Source of the DNA: Astragalus membranaceus
Lineage: Eukaryota; Streptophyta; Magnoliopsida; Fabales; Fabaceae
Length of the DNA: 64,000 nucleotides
Direction: 5' to 3'
Assembly (NCBI GenBank): GCA_039519185.1
Contig: CM076849.1
Coordinates: 115,958,587-116,022,586, forward strand
The notes beneath the pieces were generated by a model. The model was not told the origin of the DNA, ran no database searches, and saw only the letters and a program-made list of their open reading frames with translations. How positions within the stretch are numbered: position 1 is the stretch's first letter; each line of letters starts with the position of its first letter. The position numbers and the translations under genes are program-made. Shown here piece by piece: positions 45,356 through 57,246 of this stretch.

Positions 45356-48300
45356 TTGTGTGGTTTGGGTGCAAGCATTGACTTGATGCCCAAATCCATT
45401 TTTAAAAAACTAGGCATTGGTGAAGCAAGACCCACCGCAGTAACACTTGCATTAGCAGACATATCTACTGTCTACCCTGAAGGAAAAATTGAGGATGTTT
45501 TGATTAAAGTAGATAAATTTGTTTTTCTTGTCGATTTTATAATACTTGATTTTGAGGCTGACAAGGATGTGCCAATTATCCTTGGAAGACCGTTTTTGGC
45601 CACAGGTAGGACCTCGATCGATGTACACAAGGGAGAGCTTACCATGAGAGTGAATGACCAGGAGGTTACCTTGAATGTACTCAATGCTATGAAGTACCCT
45701 GACGACAGCACCAGCAGTGTAGAATGCAATTTCGTTTCTGAAATGAACAGCTTGGTCCAAAAGCAACTGCTGTCACAACATGATGTACTGAAGCAAGAGC
45801 TGAAGCATGTGGAGAAAAAAAAGCTACAGGAAGAGGGGTTAGCTGAAACCAAGGAAGATAAACCAAATGTCCCAAGATGGACAAAGAGGTACGAATCATT
45901 AGAACTGACTGCATAAGGCTTCAAGGATAACATACCATCCATTGAGAAACCACCTAAGCTTGAATTGAAGCAACTCCCTCCTCATTTGAAGTATGCCTAC
46001 CTGGGAGAAGAAGACACCCTGCCTGTAATCATAGCTGCTGAGTTAAGTGTACAGTAAGAAGAAGAGTTGGTTGCTGTCCTGAGGAAACATAAGAGAGCCA
46101 TTGGTTGGAAAATGGTTGATATCAAAGGGTTAAGCCCTGCTTTATGTATGCACAGAATTTGCTTGGGGGAAAGCTCCAAAAACAGCATTGAAGCAAAAAG
46201 AAGGCTTAACCCCATCATGAAGGAAGTCGTGAGAAAAGAAATAATTAAATGGTTAGATGCTGGGATCATATATCCTGTTGCTGACAGCACTTGGGTTAAC
46301 CCTCTGCAATGTGTCCCGAAGAGAGGAGGAATCACTTTAGTAAAAAATGAAAAGAATGAGCTAATTCCCACCAGGACAGTAACTGGTTGGAGGATCTACA
46401 TGGACTATAGGAGGCTAAACAAGGCCACTAGGAAGGACCACTTCCCCCTCCCCTTCATTGATCAGATGTTAGACAGATTAGCTGGGAAGGAATTTTACTG
46501 CTTCCTTGACGGATACTCAGGATATAGCCAGATTGCTATACCCCCTAAGGACCAAGAGAAAACTACATTCACCTGCCCTTATGGCACCTTTTCTTTTAGA
46601 AGGATGCCTTTTGGGTTGTGCAATGCTCCAGCCACCTTCCAGAGGTGCATGATGGCCATTTTTTCTAAATACATTGAAAAATCCATGGAAGTGTTCATGG
46701 ATGATTTCTCTGTATTCGGGGAGAACTTCCATGCATGCTTGCTTAATCTCGAAGAGATACTGAACAGGTGTGAGGAGACAAACTTGGTTCTGAATTGGGA
46801 GAAGTGCCACTTCATGGTTCAAGAAGGGATTGTACTAGGACACAAGATATCAAAAAAGGGCATAGAAGTTGACAAAGCAAAGGTGGAAGTGATTGAGAAG
46901 TTGCCACCCCCCACATCACTCAAGGGAATAAGAAGTTTCCTAGGGCATGCTTGATTTTACAGAAGGTTTATAAAGGATTTCTCAAAAATCTCTAAACCAT
47001 TATATATGTTGCTGCAGCATGAGTCTGCTTTCAAATTTGATGAAGAATGCTTGACAGCATTCAATAAGCTAAAGGCAGCACTGGTGACCGCACCAGTAAT
47101 CATAGCACCAGGTTGGACCAAACCTTTTGAGCTAATGTGTGATGCCAGTGATTATGGTATTGGAGCAGTGCTGGGACAGAGGCATGAGAAGGTATTCCAC
47201 TCTATACATTATGCTAGCAAGACTCTAGTAGATGCTCAACTCAACTATACAACCACTGAGAAAGAGCTGCCGGCGGTTGTATTTGCTTTTGACAAGTTCA
47301 GATCATACCTTGTGGGAGCTAGGGTAATTGTTTATACTCACCATTCGGCTATCAAGTACCTAATTGCCAAGAAGGAGGCTAAGCCAAGATTGATCCGGTG
47401 GGTGATGTTACTCCAAGAGTTTGACTTGGAAATTAGGGACAAAAATGGAGTGGAGAATCAGGTCGCAGATCACCTGTCAAGAATTCCAAATCTGAGCCCA
47501 CCTCCTTTTGAGACAGAAGTTAAGGAACATTTCCCTGATGAGCAGTTGTTGGCCATATCAGTAGCTGGGAAGGACACAGGCTCCAGTACTGAAACTCCTT
47601 GGTACGCTGATTTTGTAAACTATCTGGTTAGCAATGTGGTGCCCGAAGAGTTCACAGCCCAGCAAAGAAAAAGGTTCTTCCATTCCACACGACAGTATTT
47701 TGGGGATGAGCCCTTTCTATACAAGAAATGTGCAGACCAACTTCTTAGAAGATGTGTTGCTGAGTCAGAGATAGAGGATATTCTGAAGCATTGCCACTCT
47801 TCACCATGTGGAGGCCATGGTGGAGGAGCAAGAACTGCTGCAAAGGTGCTGCAAACAGGTTATTTCTGGCCCTCAATCTTTAAAGATGCCCATGAATATG
47901 CAAAAAGATGTGACAAGTGCCAAAGGATGGGCAATATTTCAAATAAGAACGAAATGCCCTTGAACAATATCCTAGAGGTTGAACTATTCGACGTTTGGGG
48001 TATCAATTTCATGGGACCATTCCTAGCATCCTTTGGCAACTTATACATCCTGGTAGCAGTAGATTATGTGTCAAAATGGATAGAAGCAGTTGCTCTCCCC
48101 ACCGATGATGCAAGGGTAGTGCTGAAATTTATTCAAAAGAATATTTTTACAAGGGTTGGCACACCCAGAGCTATCATCAGTGATGAGGGCACCCACTTTT
48201 GTAATAAACTGATGGAAGGGCTGTTGGCAAAATACGGAGTCAAACATAAGATTGCCACAGCCTACCACCCTCAAACAAGTGGGCAAGTTGAGTTATCAAA

Positions 48301-48771
48301 TAGGGAGATAAAAAGAATTTTAGAAAAGATGGTGAACCCATCAAGGAAGGACTGGTCCATCCATTTGGATGATGCTCTTTGGGCATATCGAACAGCCTTC
48401 AAAACACCCCTGGGTATGTCTCCCTATAGATTGGTTTTCGGTAAGGCTTGCCACTTACCCATTGAATTGCAGCACAAGGCTCTTTGGGCTTTAAAACAAG
48501 CTGGCATGATGCTAAAATATTGAGAAGAGAACTCAACGAGGGTGACCGAGTACTGCTATTTGACTCTAGACTACGGCTGTTCCCTGGAAAACTGAAGTCT
48601 AGATGGTCTGGCCCATTCACTATTCTCAAAGTGCACCCCTATGGGGCTGTGGAATTAAAAAATGAAATAAATGGCAACGAGTTTAAGGTGAATGGCCAGA
48701 GAGTTAAGCTGTACTTGGGTGAGTCTGTGCCCAGCACAAAGACATCCACCTCCCTGAGTGACCCAAATTGA
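45356..48771 (+). pseudogene. pol: Athila-2 pol: protease, RT, RNase H, integrase; few stops
   Basis: Protease with LGASIDLMP and GRPFLATG (45356-45916), stop TAA; another TAA near 46056. RT 46067-46954 with [11 protein letters not shown] and MDDF, stop TGA at 46952. RNase H and integrase 47006-48523: [17 protein letters not shown] finger ([10 protein letters not shown]...CDKCQ), D in DVWGINF, D in SDEGTHF, E in VELSNREI. All these pieces share one frame. Near 48500 about 45 codons are missing relative to Athila-1 and the frame shifts; the integrase C-terminus is at 48505-48771. RNase H has THHSAIKYL where TDHSAIKYL is expected, a lost acidic residue. Confidence 0.9.
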
Positions 48772-48774
48772 TGA

Positions 48775-49378
48775 AAACCTTTCAGTCAGGCTGAGGCTAA
48801 CAATTTTTATTTTCAGTATTTTTACCAAGTTTCAGGAATAGAGGGAGAGCACGGATGTTGAGAGAAGTGCAATGGGAGATTTAGCTATCGCCCTGTGCTG
48901 GCAGCATTCAGGGGTACTCCTGGTAGCAGTGTTGGTAGCACTGCGAGATGCCGTTTCATGTAGACCGCTAAGAAGGGATGTTTGAAATTCTAAAAGCATT
49001 AAAGGTGCTGCGCTGGCACTAGAGACACTCAAGCGCGCGCAGAGGGCAGTTGGGCACTGACAGCTTGCGTCAGCGTCGTGCTGTGCTATCTTATCCAGCA
49101 CGCCAAGCATCACTTCAACTTCCCCTCCATGCCTAGCCTGTAACGCCTCCTCTCACCCGTTAACTGCATAACTCCTCTTCTCCCCATGTTCACCAGTCCC
49201 CACACCATAACTCCTCTGTGCCGAATACCAAACCGTCACCTCCCACATCCCCCAACCGAAACCGCTCCACCATCATTAAATAGCAACCACCTTCACCATC
49301 CCCCAGTGATAACCGCAAATCATCTTCTTTCACTACCGATACACCGAAGTTTCCCCCTTTCCTGAACCCTAAAACCCC
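48775..49378 (+). other. Athila-2 leader of the env-like ORF; no gene seen
   Basis: Non-coding interval of about 600 bp with GTCAGGCTGAGGC after pol, a GC-richer stretch (48850-49120) and a C-rich run up to the next ATG. It may include a splice acceptor for the downstream ORF, as in other Athila elements; none could be picked with confidence. Confidence 0.55.
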
Positions 49379-51144
49379 ATGGCACCCAAAACCAAATCTC
49401 CATCCTCCAAATCTCAGAAACCCAAATCAAAACCACCGCGTACAGACACCCTCGGCCGTCTACCAAGCAAATACGCCATTGAGCTATACACCACTTCTAC
49501 CCAGAACCGCAACCCACTACCAGAGAGAGGCATAACACCCAAATCCCTAACCACAGCCACAATAGAAATCTTCCGAGACCTACAATGGGAGGCTCTGACC
49601 AAGCAACCACCGTACATACTCCCTGGACTCACTAGGGAGTTCTATGCTGGCGTCCCTGAAAAGCTCAAGGGAAAACCCGAGCCCACCTTCTCCGTGGTGT
49701 GAGGACGGTTGGTCTCCTTCGCTGCTGAAAGAATTAACGACGTGTTGGGTCTGCCAGAGGTGGAAGAAACACTGGAAAGCATGATGGCCAGCTCATCAGA
49801 CTGGGACATGGCTAGTCTACTGAGAGTGCTCTGCGTTCCCGGTGTAGAGTGGGTCAAAGAAGACTCTAGCGCGTTCAAAGTAAAAAGAACAATGTTGAAT
49901 CCGTTATTGAAATCTCTGTCGTTGTGGGTGATGAGAACAGTATTCCCAACCAAACACAACCTCTACTGGCACAAGGAGAGAATGTTCCTGCTCAAGGCCA
50001 TGCTGGGTTCAAAGCAGTTTAACTTGGGTCAGCTGATTGAAAGAGAGATCCTGGCGTGCGCCAGAAGAGGTGTGGGTGCACTATTGTACCCTAATCTGAT
50101 TCGATTACTCTGTGAAGCCGAGGATGTGCCCAGGTTTGACGAAGAAGAGGAACACTTACCCCTGGACCCTGAGGTGGTGCTGTCATGTGATGAGGACAGT
50201 AAGGAAGATGAAAGAAAGAAGGAGGAAGAGAAGAAGGAGGCAATGTTTAAGGAAAGTCAGAAAGATCCTGCTGAGGAAACCCATGCTGGGTTATCTGAAG
50301 TGGTGCTGCTGCTACAGCAGCACATCCTCAAGCAGGAGGCAGTGTGGATGTTCCTAAAAGCATCCCATGATTGGTCCACAAAGGAGCAGGGCAAGACTGA
50401 TATGCAGCCCCTGTGTTCCCTGTTTGGGTACTTCTTGAGCCTGGCCCTAGTGGTCATGCTCACACAAAACCTGCTGCAAACACAACACCCACCATGCCCA
50501 ACCAACAAAACAGCCCTGCTGCTGCCAAGAAACAGGCAGCACAAGAAAAGGAGCCAGTCGAATTGGTAACTGATGAAGGAGAATGGAAGAGCACAACTGG
50601 TGCTGCCAAGGCTACGACAGCACCCCCAAAAGAGACTCTGGTGATTGAGTCTGAGGAAGAGAAGGAAACCAGCTTTAGAGGGCGCACCGGTAGCTCCTCC
50701 TCAGTCAGTTCAGTGGGAGGAGTGAACTCGGAAGGCAAAGTGGAAGGCAGAGATGCTGCAGAAAGAGAGAGGAAGTCTAAGAACGACCACGACAAGAGTG
50801 CAGCCCTTACAAAACCCGCGAGTGCTGGGAAGAGTGCTGCCACAACATCCTCCCCATGCAAGACAAGGAAGGGCTCTGTTGCAGCAAGCGCTGCTGAGGT
50901 GCCATTTCAACTGCCTCCAAAGTCCACATGGACTAGGAGGAAAATGTGTGCAACCAGACCACCTCGCCGGAAAAGAATGTTGATAGAAGAAAGTGCTAAC
51001 GAAGACGAGCAAGAGGATAAGGAAACAAGAAGAAACAGAAGAAATGATGCAGTAATTTCTATTTTCTCTTCTTATGTTTCTTTTTGTTGCCAATTGCCCA
51101 TCCTCCGCCCGGTGGTTGACAGTGAGGACACTGTCTCCGCTTAA
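49379..51144 (+). pseudogene. Athila-2 post-pol (env-position) ORF, broken
   Basis: ATG 49379. The N-terminal 107 codons are basic, then TGA (49700-49702) stands where the family has Arg in its VRGR motif, consistent with a CGA to TGA change. The same frame runs on to 50569: a helical plant-transposon-associated domain (INDVLGLPEVEE, WVMRTVFPTKHN, REILACARRG) and an acidic Lys/Glu stretch. A shift between about 50413 and 50569 moves the C-terminus to another frame (to 51144): Ser/Ala/Lys-rich with basic patches and a weakly hydrophobic end (ISIFSSYVSFCC). The position matches the 'env-like' gene of Athila; I see no convincing signal peptide or envelope fold. Confidence 0.75.
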
Positions 51145-51162
51145 GTTGGGGGGGGGGGTGGA
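51145..51162 (+). other. Athila-2 polypurine tract
   Basis: GTTGGGGGGGGGGGTGGA after the stop of the last ORF. About 220 bp of further untranslated sequence follows before the fold-back. Confidence 0.65.
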
Positions 51163-51387
51163 GCAATTTTATCCCTTGTCAAATCGTATGTTCCCCCAAT
51201 ATCCCAATCATTAATCATAAAATTTCTGTGTCTTACTGCTGCGTACTGTTTCTGCCAGCACTAAACAGCAACTAAAGTAGTGCTATGATAACACCTGTGA
51301 TAGCATTTAAAAAAAAAATTCAAGACAGAACCCAGTGAGGATATCCAGAAGTGGTGTGGACTTAGAGCTGTGAAGGAAATAGCCTAG

Positions 51388-51697
51388 TGTAACAGCCCAG
51401 GTCCAACGCATTGGCCACCCCGGCACTATTACCTCACGGTCTTCTCTACCCCTCTTCTAGAATTTTTGCCTTCCGTCGGAATCGAACCTTGCACCTGAGG
51501 CATAAGTGCAAGTTAAACACACCTCCCACTACCAATTGCGCGCGCTCAATTGGTAGTGGGAGGTGTGTTTAACTTGCACTTATGCCTCAGGTGCAAGGTT
51601 CGATTCCCACGGAAGGCAAAAATTCTACAAGAGGGGTAGAGAAGACCGTGAGGTAATAGTGCCGGGGTGGCCAATGCGTTGGACCTGGGCTGTTACA
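51388..51697. repeat. 310-bp fold-back element with two tRNA-like units
   Basis: Arms 51388-51538 and 51547-51697 are inverted copies with only about two or three mismatches, around a GCGCGC centre. Ends are TGTAACAGCCC and GGGCTGTTACA. The right arm contains an A-box-like GCTCAATTGG (51544-51553) and a perfect B-box GGTTCGATTCC (51597-51607), at tRNA-like spacing. The left arm has the inverted B-box (51478-51488). This is the head of a tRNA-derived SINE, twice, head to head. Pol III promoters would face outward. No clear target duplication (CCTAG left, ATAAA right). Alternatives: a dimeric SINE that rearranged, or a TRIM-like element. Confidence 0.75.
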
Positions 51698-53307
51698 ATA
51701 AACTAACATGGGATTGTGTTGATTGTGTTGAGGAGCAATTTTCACTCATTTTTCGCACTTCCAATTATAAATATTTTTGAAGTGGAGATGTCATATTTAT
51801 TGATATGTCGATTGTGTGATTGTTATTTGACTTGAATCTGGTCCATGACTTTTGTTGTTGTTGTTGGGTCAATGTGACCAAAGCGTTGTTGTTGTTGCGT
51901 TGAGTCGAATAAGACCAAGTGTTGATGTTGTTATTGTTGGGCTAATTAATGATGCATTTGTGAATTAAATGACTGTGTATCTAATGATGGTGTGTTAAAG
52001 GATGAAATTGTGGTGTTGAGGTGAACTATGAACATATGTTGCCTACAAGTTGTTTTGATGATACTACCCTAAGAGTTTCGAAGGTGAAATTTCTATGCTT
52101 AAGTAGTATGTGATGTTGAAAATTGGTGTTTTTGGGTGGTTAGGTGAATTTGGGGTGTCTTGATGGTTTAATTGGGTTGTAGTCAAAGTATGCACATAGG
52201 TGTTTGACCAAATGTCAATATGTTGATTGGATGCCCGAGTGTTGTCTGATGACATGAATTGTTGAGTTTGAGTGTTGTTTGAGATTATTGTTTCGTGACT
52301 GAACATGATGAATTTTACTTGTTTACGGTTTTGTGCATTTCTGGACACTGCTTCGTTTTTCAAAAACTGGCACCGTTTAGTTGATCCAAAAATTATGTGG
52401 TTGATTGTTTTTGAAAATAGATTTAACGCCGGTCGTTTTGCCACTGGTTTCGTTCAATTTGGAGCTCGGTGGCTCAAGTTATGATTGTTTCAAGTTAGGT
52501 CAAGTTTTAGGAATCAAACTGTGAGTAAGTTCGGTTTTTGTAGGTTTTGTGTCATCAAATGAACTCCGTTTTGAATGATTGTTGTTTCTTTGAAAAGTAG
52601 ACTTAATTCTCTACGAATTAGACACTGGTTTCATAAAGTTTCATTAAGAGATGAGAAAGATAATTTGGTTGAAAGTTGAGTAAGAAGTTCTGTGGGTGCT
52701 TGTTAAATTACTTGAATAAAATTACTTGAATAAAATTGGGAATATGATGATTGTCGGTGCTTGTTAAATTACTTGAATAAAATTGGTGTTGAATTTAGTG
52801 CTTGAGGAGTTGTGCAATTAAGTGGTGTGTTAGATGCATATGTTGCGTGGTGTTGTTTGGTTGGGCGTGGGCGCCAAAAGTGACAGCCCATGCGTGTCGC
52901 GTATTGTTGCTATTGTGGCGTACTGTTGCTGTTGTTGCGCGACGTTGCGCTTCGTGTGTGATGGTTGAGAGTGAGGCGCGGCACGATGTTGCCTCGTGCT
53001 CACCTAGGAGCGCGTCTTAGTGTGTTGCTGTTGTTGTTTGTAGCCTGTTGAGTCCGATGGAGATTGCGTAGTCATCTCTTGAGTTAGATATGTAAGAATG
53101 AGTCTGATTGTTAATTCTTGAGTTACCTGGCTGAACGAGTAGGAGGGACGGCCGCCCAATCACTTACCGCCGGTAATCAGGGAAATGATAATCAGCAGCT
53201 TAGATAGCGCTAGTGGTCTAGATAGCTGTAGTTGTTAGTGGGAGGGTGATAGTTTTGGTCGGTGGGAATTTTCGAGGACGAAAATATTCCAAGTGAGGGA
53301 GAGTTGT
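51698..53307 (+). mobile_element. Chromovirus C: internal remnant up to its polypurine tract
   Basis: No gag or pol was recognised. It reads like LTR/untranslated chromovirus sequence (GTTGTTGTTG-type short repeats at 51860-51950, GGGCGTGGGCGCC at about 52861). The last 50 bp have the family's signature CGAGGACGAAA and the polypurine tract AAGTGAGGGAGAGT right before the LTR at 53308, so element C runs on plus. Confidence 0.55.
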
Positions 53308-54190
53308 AACGCCCCGATTTTTATTAAACATTATTTTGAATTAGTATTCGAAGTATGAATAATTTTGGAAGTTATTTTAGTTTATAGAGTGGTAAGAAAA
53401 TATTTGTTGTGAAATCGGGATTTAAAAATGAATTAAAATGAGTTTTTACTATATTTATGCGCATACACCCCCCTGTTTTGCTATTCGCACCCCCCCTGCC
53501 CACCTTACTTACCATGTGCGTGGCCCACCCCAGAGAAACCCGGGCACTATTCCTTCTTCTCCTTCCTCGCTGAAACGCAGAAACAGCAAAACCCTTATGG
53601 TTTTCTTCATCTTTTCCGTTCTCCACATCTAAGCCATGGCCAAGTCCCAAACTTCACAGTACAACTCGAAATCACGCTCTGAGTTCGATTTTGGCCTCAA
53701 TTTAATTGATTGGTGCTTCGTTCAGCCAGTTTCAGACACGACCCTAAAATCCAACCGAACGGTTTTGCACCTATTCCGACCACCACAGACTCCGGTTGGA
53801 AAATTGGACATCATATTTGGATTCTACTCGTCGAGACCTTCAGGAAACACTAGTCCTTTGTTAGTTTCGGTGAAGTTGACATCGGACCTGTTCGTACCGT
53901 TAATTGCTCGTTTCCCAAGGAACCTGTAGACTTCCGGTGCTAAGTTCGTTACCGTGGACGATTCGGCTCTGTGCTCGCTATCAATATTAATATTAAATTA
54001 CCCAGGTTAGGGGGCTCTCTTTCATTCATGATAGTTTGTATGATAAGTGTTGTGTGTGGGTTAGGTTCTAGATTGGTGTAATTTGTTGATTATTGTGTTA
54101 TTTTCATGATAGATGTTATGTTTGAGCTTAATTTGGTGAATCCAAGTTGTTTGGTGTTGAAAATGAAAATGGTAGTAACTATGCATGATA
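53308..54190 (+). mobile_element. Chromovirus C 3' LTR, cut by element D
   Basis: Starts TGTAACGCCCCGATTTTT directly after a polypurine tract. It includes the LTR-typical GGTTAGGGGGCTCTC near 54005. At 54191 it is interrupted by the TGTAACACCCC terminus of D, and its end is not recovered in the window. Confidence 0.7.
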
Positions 54191-57100
54191 TGTAACACCC
54201 CATTCTACCCGGCTATTTATCATAGAGATCAGAGTTTCAAAAGTTCATTTCAATGGAATGCTACACATAATCTTACTCTAACAACGATCAAATCAGTATA
54301 AGCCTTCATTATACCTTTATAAATACGCAACACCATTAAATAATTTAGGGTACTCTTGACTTCACCAACAGAATCCACACATTATAATTTAGATGTCTCG
54401 CAGCGGAAAAATAATATAATCTCGAAAGTGCCGAACAACAGCCTCAACAAAAAAATCATTAAATCAATGCATATAAAATTCAACAACAAATGAATAACAC
54501 TAGAATTCCTAAGCCAACCCCCTAGGTGTCACGTATCAGAGCAGACCGACTCGGGAGTGAAAGGAGTAAGCCTTCACTCAGGACTACCTGTGGTAAACAA
54601 CAACAGAAGGGTGAGTCTCAACTACATAATAAAGACTATAATAAGAAGTATATTCCATCATAGCATCGCACTCATACAGTCACACAGTAGCATAGTTCAT
54701 ACAATCACCAACTTACATGCTTATCATGAGGATGTATGCAATTCAGTTATGCATGTGGTACCATTTTCCCAGACCGCAGCCTTATCATCATAATATCAAC
54801 TCAGACCGCAGCCTTATCATTTTGATTTAGAACTCAGACCGCAGCCTTATCATCATAATATAAAACTCGGACCGCAGCCTTATGTATGCATGAGACTCCA
54901 TGACAAAAACCACAATCATAATTCTTAACAACACGGTCCATACACCCCATATCACATCTTTAGTAATCTTAGTTGTAGCCCCCATGGCCTCATCATCAAT
55001 CAACTCATTTATTTTCTCATCTCAATCACGTCTCTATGACTAAGCTAGCACTAGGGACCAATCTGTCACTATTAGGACCGAAACCAAAACACAAAGCACA
55101 GACGCACCACTTGGCGCCCTGGGCGGCCACACTTGGCGCCCAACACAACCCACACGCGCACAACCATAATAGGTCACCTGAAAAATTAAAACCGCTCTAG
55201 CCAAAATGTTCAAAATAGGATTTGGTCACGTGGATACAAAGTTTGGCTCGGGAAAATATGCTCAGAAATCGTTTTGCACACAAGACCCCCTTTACACAAG
55301 TTAAAACGATGCCCAATAGGACCATTTCAAAACCACACATGCAAACCTGGAAATTCTTTAGCCAAAGTGCTTAAAATACAATTTGGTCAGGTGAATACAA
55401 AGTTTGGCTAGGGAAAATATGTTCAGAAACTGATTTGCACACAACGCCCCCTTTACACAAGCTAAAACGATGCCCAATAGGACCATTTCAAAACAACAAG
55501 TGCAAATCTGGAAATTCTTTAGCCAAAGTACTTAAAATACAATTTGGTCAGGTGAATACAAAGTTTGGCTAGGGAAAATATGTTCAGAAACTGATTTGCA
55601 CACAACACCCCCTTTACACAAGCTAAAACGATGCCCAATAGGACCATTTCAAAACAACAAGTGAAAATATGGAAATTCTTTAGCCAAATTACTTAAAATA
55701 CAATTTGGTCAGGTGAATACAAAGTTTGGCTAGGGAAAATATGTTCAGAAACTGATTAGCACACAACACCCCCTTTACACAAGCTAAAACGATGCCCAAT
55801 AGGACCATTTCAAAACAACAAGTGAAAATCTGGAAATTCTTTAGCCAAAGTGTTTTAAATACAATTTGGTCTGGTGAATACAAAGTTTGGCTAGGGAAAA
55901 TATGTTCAGAAACTGATTTGCACACAACACCTCCTTTACACAAGCTAAAACGATGCCCAATAGGACCATTTCAAAACAACAAGTGCGAATCTGGAAATTC
56001 TTTAGCCAAAGTACTTAAAATACAATTTGGTCAGGTGAATACAAAGTTTGGCTAGGGAAAATATGTTCAGAAACTGATTTGCACACAACACCCCCTTTAC
56101 ACAAGCTAAAACGATGCCCAATAGGACCATTTCAAAACAACAAGTGCAAATCTGGAAATTCTTTAGCCAAAGTGTTTTAAATACAATTTGGTCTGGTGAA
56201 TACAAAATTTGGCTAGGGAAAATATGTTCAGAAATCACAGCCCACCCTTAGGCACCATTTGTGCGCCATATTTAGGCATAGGCAGCACCTTGGCGCCACC
56301 CCAGGCGCCAGAACAGTGCCCAGACAGCAACAACATACAACACAAGTTACTGCTACAGTACACAGGGCGCCATTTCCCTAGGCACTTGGCACCCCATGCG
56401 ACCCAACATCCACCAAACATCAAATTTCTAAATCAATTCACAACAACAAATCACAAAATACATTATGCTCATACCAACAACATTCAATCTCACATTTATA
56501 CATTAAGGACACGACAAGGCATAAAATCAACACATGAAATCTAACCTTAGCATAGGGAATCGAATCAATCACACTAATTATCAATTTCAACCAACCTAAA
56601 CAATCTAACAATTTATAAATAATATCAAGTGGGATCCTATGGTCTACATACAACCTATTATATTCTCTATTATAGAGTGAGACTCCCCTAACCTTGATTA
56701 TGACGAACTAGAGCTCTTTCCACCGATGCACCGACAAATCACCGCAACAAGGAATCTCCCCTTTCTCACGATCACGCCCTTTCTCTCTCTCTCTCTTGGA
56801 CCATCACGAATTGATCAACAATGGCAAGGGTTAGGAAAACCGAAAACCTAAACATTTGAAAGAGAAGGAAAATCGAATAAGAAGGGATTAGGAACTCTTA
56901 CCTAGGATCAAGAGGAATGAAACCCTAACTCTTAGCTTGAAGTCGCCTCCTTCCTTCTCTTCTCCTCTCCTTCGACTTTCTTTCTCTTCTCCTCTCCTTC
57001 GACTTTCTTTCTCTGTTTTGGCACTAATGAGGCGCAACCTAGACCCCTAGCGCCTAAGGAGCGCCTAAGCCAACGGGCTTGGGCTTCTTGGGCCGTCACT

Positions 57101-57234
57101 TGCAATTCCGGTATTTCCAATGCCATCCCCTTCAGTTAAAATAAAATACTATATTATAATATAATAAAAAAAATTAGTGCAACACTTTAAATAATTTAAT
57201 CAATTACTTAATTAAATTATTTTAGGGTGTTACA
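54191..57234 (-). repeat. Element D 3' LTR
   Basis: 3044 bp from TGTAACACCCC to AGGGTGTTACA. It contains the AGACCGCAGCCTTATCATCA repeat (four copies at about 54771, 54803, 54836, 54869), the 161-bp tandem array (55190-56237) and a GGCGCC-type patch (55110-55150, 56250-56400). Confidence 0.9.
55190..56237. repeat. 161-bp tandem array, about 6.5 copies
   Basis: The anchor word ATTTGGTC(A/T) starts at 55220, 55381, 55542, 55703, 55864, 56025 and 56186: a constant 161-bp period. The outer copies are the most diverged. Units read through several stop-free frames, which are not genes. Confidence 0.97.
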
Positions 57235-57246
57235 ACTCTCCCCCAC

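Larger units (their letters stand above)
42309..51387 (+). mobile_element. Athila-2 retrotransposon
   Basis: 5' LTR, primer site, gag, protease, RT, RNase H, integrase, env-like ORF and polypurine tract in order on plus, about 9 kb. The left end abuts the Athila-1 post-pol region, so it inserted into Athila-1. The 3' LTR is not found: sequence after the tract runs 220 bp and meets the fold-back at 51388. Damage consists mainly of single stops in one frame, so it decayed less than Athila-1. Confidence 0.88.

Noticed and set aside
51541..51620. Functional tRNA gene
   Set aside because: A- and B-box are present but the acceptor and anticodon stems do not pair properly; better explained as a tRNA-derived SINE head in a fold-back.
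53636..53929. 97-aa frame beginning MAKSQTSQ
   Set aside because: Lies in the chromovirus C 3' LTR; no recognisable domain and no second exon found.
55190..56237. CRISPR-like array
   Set aside because: Units are contiguous 161-bp tandem copies without unique spacers, and this is plant DNA.
55689..56238. Repeated 78-87 aa frames on both strands
   Set aside because: Artefacts of the 161-bp tandem array; 161 is not a multiple of three, so the frames are not maintained as one protein.
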